A program made the position numbers and the translations under genes. The notes under the pieces were generated by a model, which worked only from the letters and a program-made list of their open reading frames with translations, ran no database searches and had not been told where the DNA came from. From contig RCSZ01000014.1 of assembly GCA_014898425.1 (NCBI GenBank), positions 1 to 64,000 on the forward strand: a stretch of 64,000 bases of DNA, written 5' to 3'. Source of the DNA: Botryotinia globosa (Eukaryota; Ascomycota; Leotiomycetes; Helotiales; Sclerotiniaceae). Positions 42,290-56,605 of the stretch are shown here, one piece after another (the stretch's first letter is position 1; the number at the start of each line of letters is the position of its first letter).

Positions 42290-44550
42290 AAATTATTAAT
42301 ATAGAATTCGAGAAAAAAGAAAACTATAATATAATAGGATTCTATTTAATATTTAATGATAAGTTACCTTTTTTTTCAAAATTGAGCTTGCTTTTCTTTC
42401 CTTTACAATTGTTTATCTTAATAAAAATAGGAATATAATTTCTCAAATATTGATATATTACAAACTAATATTAAATATATTAATTTCTATTATTGTTTTT
42501 TATATATCTCTGAAATTAATTTGTAAATTTCAGAATCAATATTGATAAAATCTTTATTAGAATTAGATTTGTAAAATTGATATTAAACTTTCTATAATAC
42601 TTTATTCTTTATAAAAATTCTTTTTGAATTAATATACAAATAATACTAGAAAATTATTGTTATACTAATATAATTAAAGGATTTTATAATAGAATTAGAT
42701 TTTTAATATTATTATTCTAAAAAATTTAATAAAGAAAAAAAATATTTAAAATCAATAGTATTTATTTTATTGTTATTACACATTTCCTTTATATTTAACA
42801 AAGTAATTTTATTTTCAATTATATCCGTATTATTATTTTCAGAGTTTTGAAAATCTTTTTCTTTAATATTATTATCATATTGATTCGATAGCAATTGAGC
42901 GATTATAGTTTGCAATCTTTTGAATTGATAATTAGGATTTTTATTGATTTGATAAGACTTTTTGGAAGAATTTATTTAATTATTAGATTTTTTTGTATAA
43001 ATCTTTCGATTGGAATGAAGAGTTTTCGAATCAAAAAACGAATCTTTTTTGGGGTTAGGAATATAATAGCTAAATATTAATATATTATTAGAAATAAGTA
43101 ATAGGGTTTTATATTGAATAGTTTAAGGAATTTTACAAATAAAGAAAGGAATAAAAGAAGTTGAATAATAAAGTATAATCAGTAAATCAATAGTAATCTT
43201 GTAGTATATTATATATAATATATTTTGAATATCACTTTTAAATTGAGATATAATAATTATATATAGAAGGATAATAGAAATTTAATAAAGAATCTAAAGA
43301 TTCTTATTGTTTATTTCCTTATCTTTATTTTAGTATTTATTATTACTCAATCTAGAAGGGAAAAGAGATACTTCAAAAGATTTGATTCTATATTTTTTAT
43401 ATGATATATAATAAATACAAGAAAAAGAAATACTTGGTGTTTTATAAGCAGTTTGAGGAGGAATAGGGCTTAGTGTTTTTGTTATTATAAAAAGCATATT
43501 AGATTTTATAAATATAAATATAAGAGATATAGAAATCACAAATACTATAGATATAAAGATTGAGAATAATATAACTGGAATATTTATAAAAATTGTATGA
43601 GGATATATTATAGAAATAAGAAATTCATTTTTATAATTCAAATCTATTAAAGAAATAAGATTAATAATAGATCCTGGTATAATAATATCCAAAAAAAACA
43701 AAACATTCTACATTCCCAAAAACATTAATAAAATATACTTGAAATCTAAACGATGAATAATTTACTATAAAACAATAAGAATTTATAAAATGTTTTATTA
43801 AATTATCAAATCGATCTAATCTATTAATTATTAAAAGATTTAATTCCTTTATCAACTAAGATTTATAAGTATTTTTTTATTTAGTCTTTTTATATAAGAA
43901 AGTTTTTATATTTTTTACATATCATTCCTCTTATCGAATTATAATATTATTGCTTGTTTTCTTTGTAATACTATTCTTAAAAATAATATTATAATATATA
44001 TAGCTTTAATAAATAAGATTAATATTAAGAATATATCGATTTAGTACCAATATATAGGACTTCTTTTAATGATAATAATAACTATAAAAAGCAAAAGAGC
44101 CATTTTCAAAATAACAAAATTTATTAGTTGAAATATTAGTAATATATTTAAAACAATATAAACAAATAGGAATAATTAAATCTAATAAATTAATAATAAA
44201 ATATAATATAATAGATAGAATATTATTAAATAAAAAAATAATTATAATAAATTGAGTATTAATTAAAAGAAATATACTATTAAAATAATTATATTATTTA
44301 GAAAAAAGAGCTAATTTTATAAAGTATTCAATAATCTATCAATAAAGTAGTAAAATATATAAAGAATGTTGTATTTATTATTTTAATTATTTGTAGTATA
44401 AAAGGTATAGAAATTTCTTTTCTTTTATTTTTCATAAAAATATAAAAATGCTTTTAATCTTATTTTCATAATAATTAAAATTCGCAAACAATATAATAAA
44501 GAATCACTTTCTATTCTATAAAATATAAACAAATCATTTCTTAAAATACA
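42290..44550. other. Unexplained 2.3-kb internal tail of the retrotransposon
   Basis: Between the chromodomain and the 3' LTR. Antisense frames at 42712-42915, 43330-43701 and 43661-43855 stay open in sequence that otherwise has stops everywhere; the middle one is rich in Ile/Phe and membrane-like. I recognise no family. Confidence 0.5.
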
Positions 44551-44569
44551 AAGTATAAAAAGAAAAAGT
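44551..44569 (+). promoter_or_regulatory. Possible polypurine tract
   Basis: An A/G-rich run (AAGTATAAAAAGAAAAAG) immediately precedes the 3' LTR, the usual position for plus-strand priming. Confidence 0.4.
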
Positions 44570-44571
44570 TT

Positions 44572-44846
44572 TATCAAAATTATAAGATTATAAATTATAT
44601 AAGATTATATAATAGAAAATCTTTGAATCCTTTTTATATTATAAACTCCTTTATTTTAAAATATTTTATAAACCTTTTTTTTTTTCAAGATATTTCAAAG
44701 ATTTAATTTCTAATTTTAGGTCTCTATATCAAAATCAATCTGCTGGATATAAAATTGTATATTTTTAATAGTTTTAAAGAAGTAATAAAAAATCTTATCC
44801 CAAAAATATATCTAAAGTTGATTTATTACTATTCTCTACTCTAATA
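44572..44846 (+). repeat. 3' LTR
   Basis: 275 bases, the same length as the 5' LTR. Begins TATCAAAATTATAAG (from TGTCAAGG by G-to-A changes) and ends CTCTAATA. Followed by ATAAT, the target duplication. Confidence 0.85.
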
Positions 44847-45136
44847 ATAATTATTGTTAAAATGTTATTAAAGATTTTATAAAATTTTAAATTTGTATGT
44901 GATTTATATATAAATTGAAAATCGATATTTTAAAGCCTTAGAAATCGATCCACAAAAATCCTAAAATTCTAAAAATTCTAGTATAAACTTAAAATAACTT
45001 ATATTATATAAATATAAATTTTTGTTAAATCATATTCAATATTGATAGAGATATTAATAGACCAAAAAAGTGATTTTTGATGTAAAAGGGTGGCCCGAAA
45101 CAGGGGTGGCCTGAAAATAGGATGGTCGACTTATAG

Positions 45137-45258
45137 AAAAGTAATAGATTTTACATAGATACTATTAAAAGAGCTAATCTCTTTTATATTTACTTAATCT
45201 TTTTAATATAGTAGTCATTATATTAAAGTTATTTTTCAAAATGAATGTTTTTGTTTAT
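45137..45258 (+). repeat. Direct copy of the left flank of MITE copy B
   Basis: GAAAAGTAATAGATTTTACA through ATGAATGTTTTTGTTTA repeats 36383-36504 in the same orientation with only a few differences. The MITE plus retrotransposon is therefore bracketed by ~122-bp direct repeats. Confidence 0.75.
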
Positions 45259-45678
45259 ATATCAATTAAATGAAATAAATATAATAATTTATAATTAAAA
45301 GAAATTGAAATATATATAAAATACATTTCATATATTTTATTCTCTAATATTAACGTTTAAATATTTTATAATTCAATAGTTATAATTTCAAATGAATTCA
45401 AATTTGTTATAATCTGATTTAAAAAAGAATTTATTTATATAAGTAAAAGTTTATTATTGGAATTCAATAAATAGAATTTTTATTATATAAAATTGGATTC
45501 GAATTTAAAATCTTTTTTAAAATAGTAAAATCGATTGTTAAATTTTTTGGAATAAATCTAAAAGGGATCTTTAAGTTATTATACTTTTATATAATATATA
45601 TAAAAGAAATTTAAAAAGAAATTAATAAACAATAAATTTGATAAAGATTTAATCTTATAAATAATAATGAAAGTAGTA

Positions 45679-45856
45679 AATTGTCACGGGCCACTTCCGA
45701 GAGTATTCAGAAGCTTTATCGCTACGCTATAAAAGTATAAAAGACTAGGAGGTAGAATTGGAAATTCTATTTTACTCTTATTATGTGAACAAGGGAATTC
45801 ACTACAAGGGAATTCACTTCAAAGGAATGACTCCAATACAAAGACAACTACAGAAG
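45679..45856 (+). mobile_element. LTR fragment, little RIP
   Basis: Begins TGTCACGGGCCACTTCCGAG, typical of Gypsy LTR 5' ends, and contains a TATA-type stretch (CTATAAAAGTATAAAAG) at about 45728. No matching end is present, so it looks truncated. Its normal GC content stands out in the AT-rich block. Confidence 0.5.
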
Positions 45857-45943
45857 AACTTGGTTATACCGGACTGAGATTTTCGACCAATCAAATCCGG
45901 TATATCCAAGATTCCGGTATATCCCAGTCCGATATAGCCAAGT
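45857..45943. repeat. 87-bp hairpin, transposon-end-like
   Basis: AACTTGGTTATACCGGACTG at the left pairs with the complement of CAGTCCGATATAGCCAAGTT at the right. Inner words CCGGTATATCC repeat. It resembles the end of a pogo/mariner element or a very small MITE. Confidence 0.6.
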
Positions 45944-45953
45944 TTTTCTATAT

Positions 45954-46100
45954 ATTGAAAGGATTAAGCGAATGCGAAAGAGATTAGCTCTTTTAGTAAT
46001 GCCTATATAAGGCCTACTACTTTCCTATTTAACTAATTTTTTAAATAGAATATAATTAAATATATAGAATCTATAAATATATGAATACTATATTATAAAA
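45954..46100. repeat. Right arm of the large inverted repeat
   Basis: Inverted match to 36309-36461. This arm keeps GGCCTTATATAGGC and CGCATTCGC where the left arm has T/A, so it is the less mutated copy. Confidence 0.65.
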
Positions 46101-46470
46101 GAGTAGAAGGTGATAGGGTCATAGAGTAGTTCTTTATATATACTATAAGAAAGTCATTATAGTGTATTATCTTAAATAGAGGAGAGGAGGGGGAGGCTCT
46201 ATATAGTGTTTTATAAAACATATTAAAAGTTTGATGAATGAGAACTGATTGTTTTTTCTAAGCTATAAGAAAAAGGGTTATAAATACTAGTTGCAAAAAT
46301 GAACTATGTGATCAGTATAAAGATTCGCTTATAATATCTTTTATATTCTTTTCAAATCAATATTAATTTGTCATATTACAAATTTAAATTAATTATTCAA
46401 AAACTCTTTAAAGATTTTTTATTTATCTTTATACTTTTATTATTAAATATTATATTATCTTAAATAGTTA

Positions 46471-46993
46471 TGTAAGAGTTCTAACCCCTGCTCACCGCAC
46501 CTCTATAACAAATGTAACAAAATCCCTACAAAAATGAGGTTTTTCTATATAAATTATTATATTGAATATTTCAATCAAATCTTTATATTTTCTTTTTTAA
46601 AAAATTGAAAATAATAAATAATTGAATTAAAAATATAAAAAAAAACTTCGAAATATTTTTTATTATTTTTGTTAAATAGTTATATAATATTGAAATCAAA
46701 TTTTTTCAAAAATTCTAATATGTAACATTTTCCCTATATAAAATAAGCGAATTTTCATTAAAATTTAGAATCTTTAATTTTAACCCTTCCAAATCCTATT
46801 TCAAAAATTAGAAAAAAAAATTCTACTTATTTTTTTTTATAAAATTTGATTAATTAAATAACATTTTCTTTTAAAAAAATCTAATTTTATCTCTTATAAT
46901 AAGAAATAAACTAGGGTATAAAAAGTTGAATAATCCTATATTTTAATTAGAAAAGCGTTATATATGCGGTGAGTAGGGGCCAGAACTCTTACA
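46471..46993. mobile_element. 523-bp MITE with 29-bp terminal inverted repeats
   Basis: TGTAAGAGTTCTAACCCCTG plus CTCACCGCA at the left; the right end is its complement with three transition differences. The interior is A+T-rich and non-coding. No clear target duplication. Confidence 0.75.
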
Positions 46994-47856
46994 ATACTAG
47001 TTTTAAGCAAGCTAACAAGCAATTCGAATAATTTATTTTTGATATTATAGGAGTCTATAACAATATTATTAATACTAATCAACTATATGATTTCAAATAC
47101 GATTACAATGATATAATTAATACCCTTTCTTTTATTTCTTTTAATAAAGATATAATTCAAAATAAAGAGAATCTAAGAAATATAAAGTTTAAAAAGAAAC
47201 CTTAGAATTATTATTTTTTTAAAAAACTTTTTTATAATTAAATAGTTTTTTAAAGGATTTGTATTTAGAATTGCAATCGAATTTTATATTGATAACTATT
47301 TTCTTTTCAAAACAGTTATATATTCAAATACAAGAATTACTAATACATCCCTTTAGAAAATAATTGTATACGATTTCGACTTTATTTAGTGGTTTTTATT
47401 TAGAAATACTAATAAACTAACACTATATGACTTTTGTAAGGTTTTATAATATTATGAAATATATATTAATTTTAATATGAGTATCGAGAACACTTTTTAG
47501 AAATACTTTTGTATAAGAAATATTATAATTAAATTATAAAATAATTCATAGAATACTAAATTAATAGAATATAATTATTTATATTTAATAAATAGATTAA
47601 TCTTCCTATTAGACTTAATATAAAATCTCAAATCAATCCTTTCACTAACTCTTCCAATAAGTTTCTAAATAATAATTTAATTAATTACCTAATTTTATCA
47701 AAATCTAACAAAATTACAAATAATCTAATTGTTTTTTTTAGTATATATAGAAAATCATTTTTCTTTTATAATTCTGGATATATACAAATTCTATATAATC
47801 TTATAGAATCATTTAATAATAATAATAATTTGAATAATTCCAATAATAAAAATGTT
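46994..47856. other. AT-rich degenerate DNA
   Basis: Stops in all frames. It looks like RIP-degraded repeat DNA but I could not identify the source. Confidence 0.4.
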
Positions 47857-48895
<1,039 letters not shown>

Positions 48896-49264
48896 CAGCA
48901 AAACCTCTCGATAAGGATCCCCCCTATAAGGATAACCTCTACTATCCTTAATTTTTTTAAATCCCAAATTTTTTTAGGTTTAAAATAATCTATATCCCTA
49001 AAACCCCTTTATTAGAATATCCTTACATTTTTCGATTTTAGGATTATATATATCCTTATTAGATTAATAGAATTACTAGAATTAATTATTTTTTATAAAA
49101 ATAAAAAACTTATAAAATAGTTATAGAACATAACTCAATCAGAACTAATTGGAAGCAAATTACTACTATGTTAGGATTAATTGAATACCTTTATACAAGG
49201 ATATCTCTATATATTCTTAAAAAATGATTATAAAAACCGGTATTCTTATGGAGAGGTTTTGCTG
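48896..49264. mobile_element. Pogo/Fot1-like MITE with TA target duplication
   Basis: CAGCAAAACCTCTC at the left and GAGAGGTTTTGCTG at the right, with TA on both sides (48894-48895 and 49265-49266). 369 bases, AT-rich, non-coding. The terminal sequence resembles Tc1/mariner-pogo ends. Confidence 0.8.
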
Positions 49265-50234
49265 TATTGTGTACTGTATGCTGTATGTGTGTAAATAAGT
49301 TTCGAGCAAATTTCGAGAAGATATACAATGTAGGATTCAGAGTCTACATTTAGTTGTTCTTGATGAATCTCGGTTGGAGCACGAAAAAGTGTTACAGATG
49401 AACCTCCTGGATATAAGGTCCTAAAAATTTCGAGGCCTAAATGCCTATATATAGGGGTTTCCCGTATATACAGTTTCAGCCTCAGCATTTAGCCTCGTTT
49501 TATACCTTCAGCCTTTTAATTTTCATTATATAATAAACTAAAGCTTGGGTTATCATTATCAACTTTTATAAGGGCATTAGGAAAATTAGGATCATATACT
49601 TTTATATAAAGGTATATCTATAAAGGTCAAATTTATCATAATTTTTTTTTAAAGATCTAAAAATATGCCCGTATAGCCAGGTCTGACTGTACTCGATGTG
49701 GATAAAAGATCCCGAGGTGGGGAGAGGAGATGTATCGCTAGGTAGGTATGTAAAGTCTTGTCTACTCCTGGAGAGAGAAAGATTATGCTATCCGATAATT
49801 CATCACACTGTCAACCCAGCACAATCTCGCCGTGTGAGTCAAAATGCCCTCTCTTCCGTAGCTTTTGTATCGTAATACATCATTAGGAAATCTAATGGAA
49901 GAGAATCCTTGATGAAATATTTATAACAGGTGGATATAGTTTTACCTGTTCTGTTAGCAAGTAGCTACCTCCCCGAAAGAAGTCCGACATAGCACACCTG
50001 ACAAACACCTTACAAACAGCTCCATTGAACCTTAAAGCTTAACGAAAGATCATTTACTTAACCTTACCCCTCATTTGTGACCAACGGCTATTTACTTGGT
50101 TTGTCCCCTTCTCGATCAAAACGAAACACAAGAAATACACGACGCATTTTGTACACCTTGAGAGCTTTTGAATACCTTGACAGCTTTAATCGACGCACGA
50201 GAATCGACGAATTAAAAGGATAGAACAAGACAAC
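49265..50234. other. Intergenic, promoter of the formaldehyde dehydrogenase gene
   Basis: No gene. Around 49669-49692 lies GTATAGCCAGGTCTGACTGT followed by A, which reads as one end of another pogo-like element (complement CAGTCAGACCTGGCTATAC) with no partner found. The region from about 49800 has normal composition and should hold the promoter. Confidence 0.45.
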
Positions 50235-52193
<1,959 letters not shown>

Positions 52194-53419
52194 CTCTCAG
52201 GGCCGGAGAAGGAAAACGAAATGGCTAGGTTGTGAGATATGAGAGAAATAAAAATGTATATGAAAGGATCACTGAAGTTCAGGGTACGATTTTGTGACGT
52301 TGATTTGTTCATTTAATCGTGTGGAAATGTTGATTTGCGACTGATTTTTTGTTGCGTTTGGATTGGGTATGCGCGATGTACTTACTTACTTGATGATAGG
52401 ATTATGTGGTGTAGGGTATGCGAAGTTCTGCAAATTTTTCAATTCGGTATGTGATTCTACGAACGTCTATCAGTAGTGCTATCTTGTGTCTCGAAATGAG
52501 ATTCCTTCATATTTGCTTCGTCTATCTGTTCGTCGTTCTGGAATTCTGTGAAGGGCGGTGGGGAGGGGGTGGTGGTGATATGTTCGTAAGGGAAAGGTAA
52601 TGCTCGATATTCACAGCAAGCGCGCAGGCCAGTAGCAGGTGTGTATCGTCAAATGCCCAGGTATGTAGATTGGTTTTCCCAAACTGCCTAGGTAGGCAGA
52701 TAACTCTAGAACTACCGTACCACTGTAATGTTCAAGTGATCTAGATATATGGCACGAAGAGACATACCATACCATATCGTAAGCGACTCGTACTCGGGAA
52801 TCAGATTGGAGAATCGGTTTGTTGGTGCGTGGCGGTTATTCAGTTCACTGTTGACGGTGAGTTTTTTTGCGGTTGGATTTTATGCAAGGAGATGGAGAGG
52901 GCTTTGAGGGGTTGAGGGGAATGGGGAGATGGTTTGATGTTTGGTTGTTGGATCGTGGAGTTTGTTGGAGAGTGGGGATTGCATAGTAGAGTGGTATGCG
53001 AGATTATGTGTGGAAGAGTGCGAGTGCTAGTGGATGATTTGTTTCGAGGGAGTTCTAAGTGATGGATTGATTCACTTTTGGAATATGTGCTATAGGAATA
53101 CGGATATAATTTGTTTGAGTGGAAGAAAAGATGTTTTGTTATTTGACTTATAAATACCTAGGTATTTTACGGAAATTCCCAAAAGGAGAGTGCTGGTTAG
53201 TGAGTGAGTATATTGTTTACCACCCGGGTAAACATAGCCTCGAAAACTGGGTATCGAGTCATATTATATTTTCTGATACATGTACAGAGTAGAAAACTCT
53301 CATATTTCTTCGCTGGTTATTTATCTGTGGGTTTCTGATGTGAGGGGAAGTTAGTAGGGGTTTTGTTTGAGGGAGTTGTGGGCATAGCTTGGTTTGTTTA
53401 CTCACGTTGCTCACTTTCC
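52194..53419. other. Intergenic 3' of the dehydrogenase gene
   Basis: No confident gene. G-rich on the plus strand in parts (52540-52580, 52890-52990). Confidence 0.45.
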
Positions 53420-53737
53420 TTACGCCGACTTTGGTGATGACGCTTCGAGAGGTTGTGAAGTGTATTGTGGCGGAGGTTTGGATGTTGGTTTTCTTTTTGT
53501 ATTTGCGACTTGGGGATCTGGATTTGTGTTCTTCGTCGAGGAAATAGATCGTGCGCTGAGTGGGTGGTGGGGAGGATGGTTCGTTGAGATAGTGGGATGC
53601 TGGTAAGGGGGAGGGTTCGTCGAGCATGGGTCCTTCGAGGAATTTGGTTGTGAGCGGTTTGGGTTTGGGTTTTGAGGGGGTGAGAGATGGGGGGATGCGG
53701 ATGCGGATGCGGATGGGGGTGAGGATGGGGATGACAT
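53420..53737 (-). CDS. Possible low-complexity hypothetical protein
   Basis: A 105-residue Ser/Pro/Asn-rich frame starts at an ATG (53737). The next frame over is also open across the same DNA (53259-53945) and reads a more protein-like stretch (FLEGPMLDEPSPLPASHYLN, then QRTIYFLDEEHKSRSPSRKY). I cannot decide which is translated. A GTGAGT donor at about 53409 and a CTAAC...CAG at about 53350-53333 suggest a short last exon in the second frame (ending KPTDK). No family is recognised. Confidence 0.25.
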   Translation of the reverse strand: MSSPSSPPSASASASPHLSPPQNPNPNRSQPNSSKDPCSTNPPPYQHPTISTNHPPHHPLSARSISSTKNTNPDPQVANTKRKPTSKPPPQYTSQPLEASSPKSA

Positions 53738-54430
53738 AGTGGTTGTGAAGTTGGGGTTGTTTGAGGTGTTGGGTTGGAGTGCTTCTAGTGGTGTGGATCT
53801 TTGAGGTCTGGCGATGATGAGTATCGATGATGTTTTTAAACTTTTTCTTTTGATATCCCGTTTGATGGATTCTTTTGATAATCCGGGAAAGAATAAGTAG
53901 ATGATTATGGATGTATGGAGAGTGGAGGCGGAACCTACTGTGCATCGATTGTGGATATTGAAGTGTTGAACGTTCGTAAGTGGTTTGGGGTGTATAGTTG
54001 TATTAGCAATGATATGATATAATATCATTATATAGATCTTGTAAATTTTGCTCTTGGAGTGAATGAAGACTAGATGGGTAGATAGATAGATAGATATAAT
54101 TGGGAAAATGAATGGTTAAGGATGATTTTATAGGTTTTTATGGGATTTGATTTCTTTTCTTTTTGAAGTAGATGAGATGGGATGGGATGGGATGGAATTG
54201 TATTGAATTGTTATACAATATCAGGGTTTACCTAGTTATATCATTGTCATGTATACTACATGTCAAATTGTGTATAGGAAATCCACTATGGAAAGATGGG
54301 TTCTTAAGATTGTTGAATTACATATGATATGATATGGAATGGTTTAATTTCTTTTATTTTGTATTTTATTATGATTAGGGGGTTGCGAGATATTGATATT
54401 GATATTGATAGATTTGATAATAGAAAGGTT
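53738..54430. other. AT-rich intergenic
   Basis: Simple-sequence-rich, with GATA runs near 54075, GATGG near 54178 and ATTGAT near 54393. No gene. Confidence 0.45.
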
Positions 54431-55765
54431 AGGGCTCGTTTGATTGCAAAATTCATATTGAATTTGTTGAAATAATTTGCTTTTTATATTATTATAGATT
54501 CTATAGTAATAGTAATCCGTTTTAAAAAAAAATGGATTATTGATTTATAGTTTTATAGTTTGTATATCAAATTCATTATAAGATCTGTGAAAATGAAAGG
54601 AAATAGAGTATATATATAATATATACATGAATTAAATAGAATAATTCGAATTTTCAGTTTATTGCTATTATTGGAGGTTTACCTCCTTAATATTCTTGCC
54701 GCCCGCGAGAGCCGAAGGTATATATACACACAAAAAAAGAAAACTCTCGTTTAGTGAGACCCGATTCAAGTAATCTGATTGGCTTGATTCAAGCGATTTG
54801 ATTGGCTCGACTTCCTTAGCATTATAGCCATAGCACAACTCCTTAAGACTTTTTCAACGAAATCATTTAAATCAACTTATTTAAACTAATATGAATTGAA
54901 AGAAAAAGAAAAAAAAGTAGTAACTATATATAAAAGACTAAAAGCTTTCAAATAATATACTTTTTATATTACTAGCTTCAAAACTGAGGTTTTTATAAAA
55001 AATTGAAGTTGAAATAGTATAAATATAACTAGAGCTTATATAATCAATTAAAAGAGGTTTATATTGAATATAGCTGATCTAATATTAATAAAAATTGTTT
55101 TAATACTATAGCTTTCGTAGTTCAGTAGTATAATTGATGATCTGATGTGAAGTGACCCACTAAAATCTAAATAAAGAATAAAATTAAAAAAAAGTAATAT
55201 AATGAGGTAAACCGACTTCGCCTGCAAGCCTCAATAAAATTTCTTTTTTTAGATTTTTATAATTATAAATATAATTATATAATACTTTCTCAAAAAGCAA
55301 GGGGTCCGGGGGCTCGCAGGCCCCTGATTTGAATAATTGAATAAGTAAATATAGGAATAGTTTCATTTAAATTTAAAATTTAATTCAAAATAAACCTATA
55401 ACTTTAGACTTTATTTATTATAACTTTAGACTTTATCTATTAAAACTTTAAGCTTTAAAATTTATAAAAATCTATAAAAAAAACGGATTATTTCAACGGA
55501 TTTAATAAAACCTACTTTTTTTAATCCCTGTTTTCAATCTATGCTTTCATTTTCCTATATAAATTTATTGAAAAACATGGATTATTTAATATCATTTTAA
55601 AATAATCCATTCTCTTTTTACTTTAAAATATATTAAATTCATTGAAATACAGATTATTCAATAGAATCCGCAATTTGATATTCAAATATAAATTCAAAAT
55701 CCATTTTCAAAAAGAGCGGAATATTCAACGAATTTAGCACGGATTTGTATATTCAAACTAGCCCT
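54431..55765. mobile_element. 1.3-kb degenerate transposon relic with imperfect inverted ends
   Basis: The left end AGGGCTCGTTTGATTGCAAA resembles the complement of the right end (AGGGCTAGTTTGAATATACA...). The similarity extends inward over 40-50 bases (GAATTTGTTGAAATA against GAATTCGTTGAATAT-like). Further inverted words such as AACGGATTATTTCAACGGAT lie subterminally. The interior is AT-rich with GC islands at 54700, 55210 and 55305. No protein remains. The class is uncertain (hAT-like ends). Confidence 0.5.
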
Positions 55766-56023
55766 TAGTTGATAGGTGGGTTTTGGAGTGTATAGAAGTT
55801 CTGGATATGATATTGATGGTTTGTAATGTTTTGGATGATGTTTGGATGATATATTTGATGTTTGATGGGTTTGATCAAGAAGGGTTTTGTTTTTTTGTAA
55901 TGTAAAGTTATGTTTGATGAGGAGTTGTTGAGTATATCTAGGTATATATAATAGATTCATATCCAGTGAACGCTTTTTCAAGAGATTCTTATATAATAAC
56001 GCTTTATATAATACAGTACTAGG

Positions 56024-56480
56024 GCACTTCTATTTGGTCGAGAGTTATTTTATACCAAAACTTATCATTTAAATATATTTAGTTTTAAATAAAATTATAT
56101 ATTTATTTTTGAAATAATTATATCAATTTATTTATTTTTATATTTTCTTTGATAAAAACTATTTATTTTATTTTTAGAAATTTTATATATTATAAAATAT
56201 TCATTCAATATTTTAAAATTCTAATATATTAAAAATTACAATCAAAATAAGTGAATTTTTAAAAACTTTTTGATAAATTTTTTTTAAAAATATATATTAT
56301 ATCTATTAATTCTTTAAAAAAGAAGGAAAATCTTATTATAAATATTATTTATATATAAGTAATTAAATTATTGAATTTATTAAAAAAAAACTATTCAAAA
56401 GAATAATAATCTAATTTCTAAAAAGTAATAAAATAGCAGTGTATTTGAATGTATTTTTGAGATCGACCAAATAGAAGTGC
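56024..56480. mobile_element. MITE copy 2 (GCACTTCTATTTG family), intact, inverted
   Basis: 457 bases between GCACTTCTATTTGGTCGA and its complement. Same element as 9145-9765 in the opposite orientation, without the LTR insertion. It lies just downstream of the first CaaX gene. Confidence 0.8.
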
Positions 56481-56605
56481 ATGATTGCTATAATACCATT
56501 TCCAATAACTCCATTTCTAATACTTCTCATCTCTCATAAAATCCCCCACAAAAGTCCCCAAGTATCAATTCAATAAGGTTACATTATATATACCATACGC
56601 ATAAT

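Larger units (their letters stand above)
37035..44846 (+). mobile_element. Ty3/Gypsy chromovirus-type LTR retrotransposon, RIP-inactivated
   Basis: 7,812 bases with two 275-bp LTRs and a 5-bp target duplication. All internal frames are full of stops, but the order of domains can be traced on the plus strand. There is a CCHC-knuckle relic, reverse transcriptase, RNase H, integrase core and a C-terminal chromodomain. Integrase after reverse transcriptase is the Ty3/Gypsy order, and a chromodomain defines chromoviruses. Nearly all changes from expected residues are of the RIP kind (Cys to Tyr, Asp to Asn, Trp/Gln to stop). The element cannot be active. About 2.3 kb between the chromodomain and the 3' LTR is unexplained. 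Confidence 0.85.
36505..45131. mobile_element. Tc1/mariner-like MITE, copy B, split by a retrotransposon
   Basis: The left end AGTCGACCACCCTACTTTCG continues with GGCCACCCCTGTTTCGGGCC. The right end (45131) is its near-perfect complement. TA flanks are at 36503-36504 and 45132-45133. Subtracting the inserted retrotransposon (37035-44846) and one target copy leaves about 810 bases, comparable with copy A at 23748-24428 (681 bases). It is RIP-degraded and non-coding. Confidence 0.75.

Noticed and set aside
36505..45131. Direct repeats and AT richness suggesting a mitochondrial insertion or centromere
   Set aside because: LTR ends, target duplications and Gypsy domain relics explain the region as RIPped transposons.
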